64,000 nucleotides of DNA, taken from NCBI RefSeq assembly GCF_029784155.1, contig NC_073692.1, positions 316,724,105 to 316,788,104 on the forward strand, in the 5' to 3' direction. Positions 50,024-60,042 of the stretch are shown in pieces; within the stretch, counting starts at the first letter, position 1, and each line of letters opens with the position of its first letter. The stretch is from Uranotaenia lowii. Taxonomy: Eukaryota > Arthropoda > Insecta > Diptera > Culicidae. The notes under the pieces are model-generated. The model was not told where the DNA came from and ran no database searches. It worked only from the letters and a program-made list of their open reading frames with translations. Made by a program: the position numbers and the translations under genes.

Positions 50024-50121
50024 ACACCTTTAACATGAGGGGTGTTCATGTTTTTTAAATGCAAAATTGAAAGAAATACGTCAAGTTGATATTGACCAAA
50101 TTTTGACCGTATCACCCTTTA

Positions 50122-50922
50122 TATGGTTTTGTATGCAGTAGAATGTTAAAATCTTCTTTTCAAATTCTGGGAAAATGATCATCAGATTTCGCGATTCCAG
50201 CTATCACGGAGCTTTTTATCGCCAATCGTGTTCAAATCCTAGTATGCAAATATCGTGCACATACCAGTATGTCATGATTGGAGTAGATCTTACACTGTGG
50301 GTGTGTAGACGAAATGATGCCAAATTTCCATACAAACTTAAGGGTCGTTGAGTGATCCATTTTTCTAAAGAATAAATAGATTTTCACATCAAAACTTGTT
50401 GTTGTACCAATTTCGATTAGAGAAAGCTTAAACTTGTGTAAGTTGTGTTATATTACGTTGATTTTGTAAAGATTCCCTTAGAAGCGACGGATTTGCAACT
50501 GTTATCTGGATATTCCTTGGTTCCAAAAACCTCTGGGATCAAATTACAATTATCATTTTGGCTTCTCGGTTTAAGGAGATGATGCAACAAAGAAAAAACT
50601 TCTATTTTTCTAATGTAAAATATTCTGAAATACAGATAATGAAGACAAACGTTCATACCGCGCAATACAACATTGTAATTGATGAATTTAAAAAATATTA
50701 GAAGCGCAACCCATAAAGATTGGAAGATTGGAAGATTTATCTCGATTGACTGAGCTAATCTTATAGTTTCGTAAGATTGCAAATTTTATCTTTCATACCT
50801 CTTACAGTGAAGAAGCAGTTAACACTTAGAAAGAAAAAAATCATATTGTGTTTAATATCAGCAGAAGATGTGATCAAGTGTAGATATTATGTTTGAAAAT
50901 AGATAAAAAGATAGTCACTTAC
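50122..50922. other. Intergenic DNA, nothing recognised
   Basis: AT-rich. The 109-residue frame at 50453-50782 (minus) shows no motif and no splice context. Confidence 0.45.
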
Positions 50923-51091
50923 CGAACCGAAGAAAGGAGAGAGGATGTTCCGGGGAATTATGTTGTAGGCCGATTCGGGAGCATACGATTGAAGGCGTTC
51001 ATGTTCTTTTATAGTCTCGTTTCAACTTTTTTACATCGATTTCGAATTTCTCGGGTATTGACACATCTCTAAAGACTTCTGCTTCCGGGTC
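50923..51091 (-). pseudogene. Exon-like segment with consensus splice sites, frame broken
   Basis: A 169-base segment has a good acceptor (tatcccaacag/GACCCG) and a strong donor (GGTTCG/GTAAGTGAC). Frame 1 reads EVFRDVSIPEKFEIDVKK then a stop; another frame continues KEHERLQSYAPESAYNIIPR and stays open to the donor. Two one-base changes would join them, which suggests a decayed or mis-sequenced exon. I do not recognise the protein. It lies about 2 kb beyond the 3' end of HPS1 on the same strand. Confidence 0.4.
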
Positions 51092-53088
51092 CTGTTGGGA
51101 TAAAAATGTATGTCTATCAATGTTTTCATACCACAAAGGATGCATAAAAAATTGATATTTGCTGATTTTATTGTGACAGTAAGGATCAGTGCTCGTAGTT
51201 AGTTATGTTAGTATTCTGATATGGTATTTTACGGTTTAGAAAACTGTCTGAGCGTAATTGTAAAACATTTGTTGTGCAGTTTATTCCAGCTAGTGGCGTT
51301 ATATTTTTGTGTAAACTTAAGGATAAAACTACAATGACCCTAGCGTGTTAAGTGTAATAAATATTAAAGCTTCCAGGAGACGAAGAAACCTGACAATTTG
51401 AGATCAGTTTTCGTTTTGTGCAACTTTGTCAGATCTGCGTTGAAGAACCATTCTTCAGCACATGTTTTGCCACCTGACAGCATGCGACATCAAACAATAA
51501 TCGTCCCCGTCACATCGCAAAGCAAACGCGGATGTAGATCGAAAGATTAAACAAAACCTGTAACCCCCGGACAACGACGATGATGTATCGGTTCTACAAA
51601 TACTGGCCAAGCAGCTGTGGCGTTGCATTTGCAGCCACGATAATGTCCCTCTATCACATCCAAATTGCACCAACAGTACCTTCAGTAAGCATTCTGATTT
51701 GTTGCACTTGAAAGTGTGTCGTAAAACGGATGGGATCATTTAAAATTATAACGCGCTGATTAGAGAGAGCGCACTGATAACGGGGCTCATTATGGGCACT
51801 TGACATTCCACCAACAGACAGGCTGGACTGAGCCTGTCATTTGTCACCACACACAAGATTGCCAGGGCTTTGTCATCGGCTAGGGCAAATAATGAGACCG
51901 ATCTCAACTTAATTATGATTTATTCTCTTATTTTGTTGAATATATCGCTAAAAGTATACACGATACGACAGTTTGTGTGCCTGTCGGCTTGCCTGCCTCT
52001 GTCGTTAAAACCGTTTAAAATTGATATCTCCCGATGCCCAATCGGGAACTTTTCGGTGATGGTTATCGGCTATCACATTCATATTTCGGAGAAATTAAAA
52101 CTAAATGGCATCATTTCGGCTAATTCTAAACAATCATTCTAACAGAACATGAACAAAATGCTAAGTATAGCCGGACAGTTGGTTGAACAGGTTTTTTTTT
52201 TAATAAGGCCTGTTCTCTGAAAAAATGCCGCTTTTTCTTTTATGAATAACTTTTGATTGAGTTAATTTGGTTTCTTATATCTTCATGTTTCTTAGCTATC
52301 TCAAAAACCACTTGGTGAAGTTTTGCTTTTGCTGAAAGTTTCATTGAATTCCATACACACAAACTAAAGTAATTCATAAAAGAAAATGGTGCAATTTTTT
52401 CGAGTACATGCTTCAAATTGGCTGAAAATGAAACGGAGTTCTAAATCTGTAGGCTGAAATTTGAAATCGGAAACTGATTTTTGAAAATTAAATCTAAGGT
52501 CTGAAACTGAGATCAGAATTTGAAATCTGAGTCTGAAATCTAATTTTGAGGTAAGATTCTTCTGAAATTTTCAATTTTATTTAAACTAAAACCTGAACCT
52601 CAATCTGATCAGAACGTTAAATCATAATTCTGAGGTCGAAATTTTGGATCTCAATTCTGAGCATCTGAGTTTAGAATCTGAACTAGAATATGAATATGTA
52701 AATCAGATTCTTTCATTAAGAATTCTGTCGCAGATTTTTGTTTATTTACAATATATATTAAAAACTTTGGAATAAAAGTTCCAGATCCAGATTTGAATAT
52801 TGGAAAAAAAATTAAAACAAAATCAAATTAAAATACTTTGAATCACAATTTGTGTAAAACATAATTTATGTTAATTTAATAAGTGTTTAAAAATGTAATA
52901 AAGGAAAAAGTTAGAAAAAAGAGTGATTGTTCAACCACCAACAAAGAACAAAAAATTTAAAGTAGGTACTATTATTGTACATATAAGACATTGGAAGCTG
53001 CAAAATTTTCTTGAAAAAGGAATCACGAAAACTAATTTGAACATCCACTAATCTACACCCTTTTTAAAATAGATCGGTACCTTAAACC
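51092..53088. other. HPS1 3' flank, no gene seen
   Basis: Includes candidate polyadenylation signals for HPS1 on the minus strand: ATTAAA at 52880-52875 and AATAAA at 52746-52741, about 210 and 340 bases after the stop. 52430-52700 repeats short phrases around tctgaaatctga, probably a degenerate simple repeat. A frame at 51559-51690 (plus) has no known motif. Confidence 0.45.
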
Positions 53089-53266
53089 TTATAACAACTC
53101 GATGGGATTCCCCACACAGCCCGTCAGATCGGTGATGGTCACGGCCAGGCGCCGGCAGTGTTCCAGAACGTTCGTAGACGTCACGAGACCAAGGTGAACG
53201 CAAAACAGCTCATAGCAGCGAATCTTACTCGGCGATGTCCTCGGGAAGCAGGTCTCTATCAGTCGA
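53089..53266 (-). CDS. HPS1: HPS1 terminal exon
   Basis: 178 bases; acceptor gtgctttcag/TCGACTG, with a 103-bp intron (53267-53369) before it. Encodes [20 protein letters not shown] and ends CVGNPIELL followed by TAA, matching the human C-terminus in position (AVRCYELLALHLSVI). Confidence 0.9.
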
Positions 53267-56200
53267 CTGAAAGCACAAAAACGTAACAAAACAACAAAAT
53301 CGTCTCGAAAATTCGCCCGAAAAAATAGAATTATCAATGAACCCGTACGTAATAAGGTCACACACTTACCGATAGTAGTCCCCCGCCAGGATTCCGGCTA
53401 TCAGCTGCGGTTTGGTGGAGATGGCGGACAAATCCGGAATCTCCTTCGGCTTCAGGGCGGTCCCGTTGGGGTCCTCGAACCACAGGAAGTAACCGTAGCT
53501 GAAGGTGACGTCCTTCCAGATCATAGACATGTGGCCCTTGTGAAGATAGGTCCGCGACAGCTCCACCATGGACCAAATCTAGGGGGAGAAAACAAGATGA
53601 AACATCAACTTTACACGACATTTGTCGGTGTCATTAGCCTCTATTTTCGGGAGATTAGAGTTTTGTTTGATTGAGTAAATATTTCCAAACGGGTACGTTC
53701 ATTGATGAAAAGTTAATAGTTTTCGAAGCGAAGCAATCACGAGAGAGATAACACATGGAACCGAATACATACAACAGAAGACGAAAAACTGACCTAAACG
53801 CCAAGAAGTCGTTAGTTTATTAGAGTTATTTAAAAATTTTAACGAGTTATTTTAAAATGTTTAATCTCAGCAGTTGCCGTTTGAGGTTTCTTTTTTTCAA
53901 TTTACCACGGGAAATTTGTATTCTTGGTATATTATACCGAAAAAAGGCAATCTTAGAGCTTAGTGACATGACATTTTCTGAAATATTTCTGTCATCCCTG
54001 AAAATGTATAGAAAAGAGCACTTCCGGACATATCGAAGAGGCGGAAACTAGAAATTCTACCAATACCGGGTAAGCCTGAAGCCACCAAGGGATTCATCGG
54101 CATTGTCGATTGGTAGAAGTTAGAGAAGGTAATCCAAAAAAGGTAATCCAGAGGTCCACCACCACAGGTTAGCCATCGAGACAGTGAATAGAGCAAGCCA
54201 GTCCGAAACGGAGGGACCATATTGTTGCCACTCCCTTTAGGTTTCTACTTTTTCTTCTTTATTTGCAGAAGCTGCAACAATTCCAAAAGGTTGGGCCAGT
54301 TACGTTTTAGGTTTTGAGTAGTGTACAAAAACACGTGTGATGTTTAGCTGTTAAGAATAAGCCTCCCAACAGGAATCAAACTGGTGGAACTCAAGTACGG
54401 CGTAGTCTGCCTAGCGACGGGCCCCTCTTCTACTACGCATACGCTCTGACAACCTGCGCCTATAAAACCGAGATGGTGTTGATCACCAACCTGATTTCAG
54501 CTCAAACAGGTACAATACACAGGTTATATTTATAAGGTTAAACGCGCAGTTAGGTACCCCATGATGATCGACGACTAGCTTAGAGCGGAAATGACCTCTT
54601 CAGTCATGCGATATGATGAAACAGTCATGGATGAACGTGTAACCTGCAGAGGCTTAGCTGTGTTCAGAGGCTGACGAACTTGCGCGTCATTTAAGAATAT
54701 TGATTCGTATCTCCAGCCAGAGGCGTCCTCGCTAGTGACGGACGTCATGCACATCTCGGTTTTGTTAGCGGATGATGTCTATTGTTATAGCCATACGGTA
54801 ACAAGAACACGCTCTGCACCGAGACGCAACGAGCTAGGCACTTCGGAGACCCCTGAGCCCTTCGACTCAGTCGTGCTGATTCCAGCCAGCGTCATCAGTC
54901 GTCCCGGCCGTGAGTTCGTCTGAGGCGAAGGTTCCCCAGCTTTTTCTTTTATTAACTTTATTAATTGATGCCAGACCCAGGTGGTAGATCCTTTTTACGG
55001 ATTGCATTCCAAGGCACTGCGAGCCACCGCTTCTCTCCAGTATGCTACTCTGGGTTCATGGGTGCAATTGGTCGACGCTAGATACTATGTACCCCTATGC
55101 CATAAAGCCCACCTGCACAGAAACAAATTTTGACTATTACGTGTCACTGAAACTGCAACATTTAAAATAAATCAACCTGTAATTAACAAAACCTGTAATT
55201 TTAAGTTGTTTTACTTGAAAGTTAACGAAGATTCATTTATTATTACAGCATGTCCTGTAAAAAAGTTGTACACTGAAAATTAAATGTCACGTAATTTGTT
55301 TTTCTACCTGTAAAATACCGGTAACTGTCCTGCTCCTTTTGTTACAGAACATTTGCGTAATTTTACAAGAAATATTTTTGCTGTGTGGGGCCTCTGGTCA
55401 TAATTCCCATCCGGAACTGCATCGAAGGCTGTACCCGAGATGGGAGACCAAGTCCGCGCTTAAGCGCTCATCGGCTTATTCAGTTTCAAGTCCAAACACC
55501 AGCATACATTCCCTGCCTCTTGTCACGATTCAAGACTTAGGCCTTTACTCGTAACTCGCGGCTCGCTTGGTTTCCACGACTATCGTGCGCTCCGCCTCTG
55601 TTCGAGACCACTGCAAGAGACCAATGACCTCTCTTCTAACGACTCGAGATCTTGGCTCCCCTTGGCTTGGTTCGAGGCCCCTTCCTTTTGCCTGCCGTGT
55701 GCCGAATCGAGAGCAGCTTATCCTGGACTCGCGCCTGTTACAGCCCACTACGGGTCTTTTACGCTTATGACTCAGATGAATCCCGACGGTGTTGTCATCC
55801 TACCGGACTCGAGCTCGAGCATCCGACGACGACGTGAGACCACTCTACCCGAGAGTATTCCGCGACGTGAATACTCTTCCCCCTACGAGTTCGACTGCGG
55901 AGAAGGTCATGTCTTATCCCCACAGCCTCCGTCGCAGAGGGCGCGTTCAACTAGGATACTCCGCGACAGTAACGGTGTAGGTATCCTATGCACACACGCG
56001 CGATGTACCAGGCAGCTCGGCATACGTAGAAGGTATAGTCTTATTTTTTTTCTCGAGGGATTTTAAGCATGTATAGTCTTATCATTGTATGCTTTACTGT
56101 CAGGTTCAGACGCACACTACTCAGATGCTCCCTGAAGAAGAATCCCCTAAACCGGTCCCGGACTGGTGCTGGTTCCAACTCCTCTGCAGCGCAGTCATCA

Positions 56201-59200
56201 TCCAGGTGAACCCATCGCTAACCACGCGCCAAGTATTGGCATCCTCACACATCCTCCGCACGATATAGTTGGCTGTCGTGTCTGGTCCTCAGTGGACAAG
56301 CATGTTAGTGCGTACCCCTTCGAACTTCAGACAGTTGAACACTACGTGCTCTTGTGTCTCAACTGTGTCACCGCAGGTTGGGCAGAATGGCAAGGCCACG
56401 TGTCCAAACCGATGGTGGTACTGCTTGAAGCATCCGTGATCAGTCAGGAACTGTGTCATGAAGAAATCCACCTCTCCATGACTCCGATCCATCCAAAATC
56501 CGACGTTAAGGATCAAGCGTTAGGTCCACCGGCCACGTTCCGAGATGTCCCACAGGTGCTGCCAGCTGGACATCTAGGCCTCTCTGGCATGTATCCGCAC
56601 ATCGGGCATGTGCCTGTGCTCGTAGCAGAAGATATCTTCCTCAAGCAAGACCGAGATGGACATGACCCCCACCAAAACATCAACAGCTACCGAGGACACC
56701 GTTCGGTATGCGCTGTTAACTCGTAGGTTCATCAGCCGCTGCACGCTGCTGAGCTTTTGCAGATTACACTGCCTGCTCAAGGCTGCCGCTCCGTACCGCA
56801 AAATGGACGAAGTCACCGTCACCAGGACCCTCGTCCTGCTGCAGCGAATCGCCGAGTTATTCGACATGGCCCGTGCTGTCGCCATTGTCGCTCTTTTACA
56901 GGCGTAGTCGACGTGGGCCGTAAAGCTAAGCCGGTCGTCGATCATCATCCCCAGGTACTTGATCGCACGCTAGGATTCGATTGCGCACGGTCCAGCTGCA
57001 TTCGTTCCTGATTGTGATGAAATCAGGTTGGTGATCAACACCATTTCGGTTTCCACCTTCTCAATCTCTACTGTAGCGAGTAGCTGGACCTCTTCGGTTG
57101 ATGGGCCACGTCGTCGGCGAATCCCACAAGTTTCACTCCCTTGGGGAGACGCAGTCTCAGCAGTTCGTCATAAACGATGTTCCACAATACCGGGCCAAGT
57201 ATAGGACCCCCTGCCGAGATACTCATTGTTTCCAGTCTCTTACTGGTCATATACTGTAGTTGGCGATTACGAAAGTAACACTCCACCATCCTACAGATAT
57301 ATGCCGCAATCCTCATACGAATGAGCGACGACGCAATCGCTGCCCAATTGAATGGCATCCACCGTACTGCGGCCTTTCCGAAAACCAAACTGTTCATCGG
57401 ATAGACCGTTCACACCTTCGGTGTAGAGCTGTATTCTGCTCTGGACCACCTTCTATAGCACCTTTCCTATGTAGTGACGAACATCATGAACATTCGGTTT
57501 TGTTAGCGGATGACGTTTATTGCAATAGCAATCGATAAAAAGAACACGCCCAACACGCGGAAATGCTTTAGGGAATCTCCGATGGTCAACTGGCAGTAGC
57601 TGACGGCTAGATCATAGAGAGAAATGTCGACACGACAGTCGATAACCTGGATAAACGCGGGAGAATATCGAAACTTAGCACGTGGCCAGCGTTGGGTTCG
57701 CCCGGATCATGATTGCGCTACAAAGGAGTTTGAATCTGTAGTAGATCGCGAACGGAGTAGGATGACATAAACTTTGGGAAGAATAAAGTGCGCTCGATCC
57801 AACGGTTAAAGCAACAAAATTAAGGCATTTGCTTTCCAGGGGTATCCCGACTACGTGTTAGGTAGCTAAAGCGTTGCTGAGGAGTATCGCAATAGTGCCG
57901 TTTCTTATGCGTAAAGCCTATTAGTAATGCTTCTTCCAAGCTTAATGCGATGGATGGCAGACTACGGGTTTTTAGTAGGAAATCACAAAAGAGTGCATGG
58001 AAGGAGGTATATTCGTTAATGAATTTGCCTCTCCCGATTGGAAAAAGCATCATCACGGTTCTGTTTGAATTGAACATCAGATGTACCAGCTGGATTTTTT
58101 GGAATAGCGGGTTCACGTGGGTATGCCATCAGTCGACCTATTTTCCACATGAGTGATTAATTAATAAGAAAAAAAAACCATATTGACCCAGAAGATCACT
58201 TTTTGCACAAGTTCTTCTCTCGATTTGAGGTAATTTCTGAGATTCGTTTGTACAAACATTCAATCATTGAGTCAATCCTAATTTCTATCTTGAAGGGGGA
58301 ATCAGCGTTAAAAAGTGTGATTAGAGGTAGTGCTAGATGAAAAGGAAGAAGAAATTTTATCTATATTGCGATGGCTGAATTACTAGATTTGTCCATATTC
58401 CCACTATTTTACGGTACAGTATTAGCCAATTGGCTCATTGTCCTATTACGTACCGATCACAGTTTTTACTGCACAGGGGTTTATTAGAAGCATTGTGAAT
58501 TAAATCTCGTTTCAATAAAATTTGTTGATCAATTTGATGCATGTGAATAAACAATGTTAAGTTGCAATACACATCTCAAATATGTAATTATTGTTTTTAT
58601 ATTGAATACTCACTCTTTCCTTGAGAACGTTTTCCGAATCTTCTTGATCCAATCCGGGTGCAACGATTCGTCCATTGTTCCTATCAATATGTATGAAATG
58701 CACAAGTCCAGGGAAATCTTCTAGATACGTATAATGGAATTTTGTTAAGGAATATTACCTATTGAAAAAATGACTGTTAAATTTAAAAAAAATAAAGATT
58801 AAGGTACTCTATTTTTTACAATTCTGCCAAATTGGGGATGAATAAACCAATTGGTTTAAAATCCCAAAAAAAAAACAATTCTATCAAATCTATGCATAAA
58901 TGTTTAAGTAAAAATAAATGTTTTTAATTTTTTTTTTTCGAAAAGGATATGATCCCATGCTGAAGTTCTTCTGCGACTTGACCTGCAGGAAGTTGAACAC
59001 TTCGGTCAGCTTCTCCTCAACCATATCGGCAATGTCCGAAACTCGCTGCAGCCCATGCTCCAAGGTACTGCACTCGGCACACAGCAGCTTGAACACTTCC
59101 TTCAGACTGTCCACAAACATCGGCATGTTGGATTCGATTTTAGGGATAAACGCGGCATCAAAATTCTTGAAATACTCGCTGTATCGCTTCCGAACATTAT

Positions 59201-60042
59201 CCCATTTGGAGATGAAGCTCTTTACTGCTTCGTCTGCTTCCGGGTTGTTGTACTTGAGCTTTTTCATCGAGTCCAACGAATGTCGCACATAGGTTTCCAG
59301 ACTATCGAATGCCGATCGGAGATTTTCCACGTCCATTTGCATCTGTAGGTTTTGTAGTTTTTGAAGTCCGAAGAAAACGTCATACAAATTTCCCGAAACT
59401 TGAATACTGCCATGCTCGATCAAAAGAACTAAAAACACGTCGTCAAACAGCTTGCAGACGTGCACGATATGAGGGATGCAGCCCGGTGAACTCGCACTGG
59501 AACTACCCTGTAGGAAGACTACGTGTGACTCGATCCGTTTCGAATGTTCGCCTCGATCCGTGGTCTGACAGAATATGTTTAAAAACAGCATGTCGGCGGG
59601 CGAAAGTTCCTGGGCCTGTCGGCTACTGTACAGCGACAGGAACTTATTCCCAACGAATATGATCGAATGACTTCGCTGCGAGTGGGGATCTTGTTTCAAC
59701 TTTTCAGTTGCACTCTGTAGGGCTCCGACAACGGTATTTTTTACATCAGCATTAACCAGTAGCTGCTCGATGGCTTCCACCAGGATTCCCTGGTTTGCTC
59801 GATACATTTTCCGGTAGGTACCAATCAGGTTCGTCAAAAGGGAGGCAACTTTTTTGTTGTTATTTATGCTATAAAAATAGTTTTGAATTAAGGGCGAATC
59901 AAACATTACCGAGTTAAAGTAATACTCACGTGTTTATGTTTGGACCACAAATATGCTTCAAGAGACAAATGCAGACTCCAAGCTCTCTTCTTATTGTATC
60001 GACATCTTTGTTGCTTATTTGAATGAATAGGTATCCCAGGAA
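53089..60042 (-). CDS. HPS1: HPS1, BLOC-3 complex subunit (3' part of gene; five exons)
   Basis: HPS1 pairs with HPS4 to form BLOC-3, a cytosolic, membrane-recruited guanine nucleotide exchange factor for Rab32/Rab38 in lysosome-related organelle (pigment granule) biogenesis. Exons on the minus strand are 60042-59930, 59868-58951, 58728-58614, 53578-53370 and 53266-53089. They join in frame to 510 residues plus TAA. Segments matching human HPS1 include [20 protein letters not shown] (human [19 protein letters not shown]), [36 protein letters not shown] and [13 protein letters not shown]. Roughly the first 80-100 residues, including the start codon, are missing: the upstream exon lies beyond the edge or was not recognised in 60043-64000. 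No stop or frameshift was seen, so the gene appears intact. Confidence 0.93.
53370..53578 (-). CDS. HPS1: HPS1 exon (YFLWFE segment)
   Basis: 209 bases; acceptor ctccccctag/ATTTGG and donor TATCG/GTAAGT. Encodes [28 protein letters not shown] and GILAGDYYR, matching human VWSLIQLARRYLQKG, YCSYFLWFEN and GMLGGDYYR. The overlapping 87-residue frame at 53358-53621 is a shadow. Confidence 0.92.
54380..54940 (+). pseudogene. R1-type LINE relic, plus strand
   Basis: Contains [15 protein letters not shown] (about 54465) and MMIDD (54560), then [20 protein letters not shown] (54735), each matching the minus-strand relic ([12 protein letters not shown] at 57050, MMIDDRLSF at 56948, [16 protein letters not shown] at 56640) in the same order. 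Frames are broken by stops. Only RT C-terminal parts remain. Confidence 0.65.
54941..56159. other. GC-rich DNA between R1 relics
   Basis: 55380-56070 is GC-rich with several overlapping open frames on both strands and no family motif; it may be 3' sequence of the minus-strand R1, whose coding part ends near 56160. 55130-55380 repeats acctgtaa/ttacaggt-like phrases, perhaps a small MITE. Confidence 0.4.
56160..57480 (-). pseudogene. R1-clade LINE reverse transcriptase relic, minus strand
   Basis: Decayed second ORF of an R1-type non-LTR retrotransposon. In order on the minus strand: [18 protein letters not shown] (about 57410-57355), [18 protein letters not shown], a motif-B remnant ([15 protein letters not shown]), the catalytic box (LVGFADDVA), [43 protein letters not shown], and the C-terminal Cys/His region with [18 protein letters not shown] (56289-56516). 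Frames change at least three times and stops occur, so it is dead. Confidence 0.85.
57470..57545 (+). pseudogene. Short R1 fragment, plus strand
   Basis: [16 protein letters not shown] matches the piece [12 protein letters not shown] at 54750. A 75-base remnant next to, and in opposite orientation to, the minus-strand R1 relic. Confidence 0.5.
58614..58728 (-). CDS. HPS1: HPS1 exon (YLEDFPG segment)
   Basis: 115 bases, entered from the AT-AC intron and left by a normal donor (AAGA/GTGAGTATT). Encodes [20 protein letters not shown] and on to VLKER, the best-conserved stretch of the protein. The exon ends in phase 0. Confidence 0.93.
58729..58950 (-). other. HPS1: U12-type AT-AC intron of HPS1
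   Basis: On the minus strand the intron begins ATATCCTTTT (58950-58941), the U12 donor consensus, has TTCCTTAAC at 58752-58744, the U12 branch-site consensus, and ends AC with 16 bases between the branch adenosine and the exon. No GT donor exists near the exon end. Splicing here restores GGATC+GTAT, giving SMGSYLEDFPG, the conserved HPS1 sequence. Length is 222 bp, some of it an ultrashort retroposon (58834-58875). Confidence 0.93.
58818..58890 (+). mobile_element. Ultrashort retroposon: 32-base unit plus poly(A), copy 1
   Basis: 32 bases (58834-58865, GGGGATGAATAAACC...AAAATCCC with central aaaccaattggttt palindrome) are followed by ten A. The unit is flanked by ACAATTCTGCCAAATT (58818-58833) and ACAATTCTATCAAATC (58875-58890), a 16-base direct repeat with three changes. 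An identical 32-base unit occurs at 61547-61578. It sits inside the U12 intron of HPS1. Confidence 0.75.
58951..59868 (-). CDS. HPS1: HPS1 large central exon
   Basis: 918 bases, acceptor tttttatag/CATAAAT. It encodes about 306 residues, among them [20 protein letters not shown] and [14 protein letters not shown], matching human LLWTYSRLREQ...AVEALERL and LRPADLLALILLVQ in order. The methionine at 59906 that opens the longer frame is intronic and not a start. The exon ends at GGATC with an AT-AC intron following, so the frame visible past 58951 (PFRKKKIKN) is intron. Confidence 0.92.
59930..60042 (-). CDS. HPS1: HPS1 exon (N-terminal longin-like region)
   Basis: 113 bases; acceptor ttttttttcag/TTCCTGG and donor AACAC/GTGAGT. 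Encodes [10 protein letters not shown]...[16 protein letters not shown], which aligns with the human segment LFGECLFIAI followed by LRRKLYVLKYLFE. The next intron is only 61 bp (59869-59929) and joins in phase 2. Confidence 0.88.

Larger units (their letters stand above)
47277..50119 (-). mobile_element. ITmD37E transposon, minus-strand copy split by a hAT element
   Basis: Ends match those of 38912-40203 (AAGGGTGATACGGTC and complement), with TA at 47275-47276 and 50120-50121. Without the 1577-bp insertion and its duplicated 8 bases, the element is 1258 bp, slightly shorter than the plus copy because of internal deletions. Confidence 0.94.
53579..58613 (-). other. HPS1: 5-kb HPS1 intron filled with retrotransposon remains
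   Basis: Canonical GT-AG intron between the YLEDFPG and YFLWFE exons. It holds R1 fragments in both orientations (54380-54940 plus, 56160-57480 minus, 57470-57545 plus) with GC-rich unassigned DNA between, and AT-rich DNA at both ends (53579-54379 and 57546-58613) where I recognise nothing. Confidence 0.85.

Noticed and set aside
55562..56066. Arginine-rich proteins in the GC-rich part of the HPS1 intron
   Set aside because: GC-rich DNA is open in several frames on both strands by chance; no conserved motif.
58890..58950. C-terminal extension of the large HPS1 exon (PFRKKKIKN)
   Set aside because: This is the start of the AT-AC intron; the protein continues at 58728 with YLEDFPG.
59870..59906. 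Start codon of HPS1 at 59906
   Set aside because: It lies in the 61-bp intron; the upstream exon at 59930-60042 continues the HPS1 alignment.
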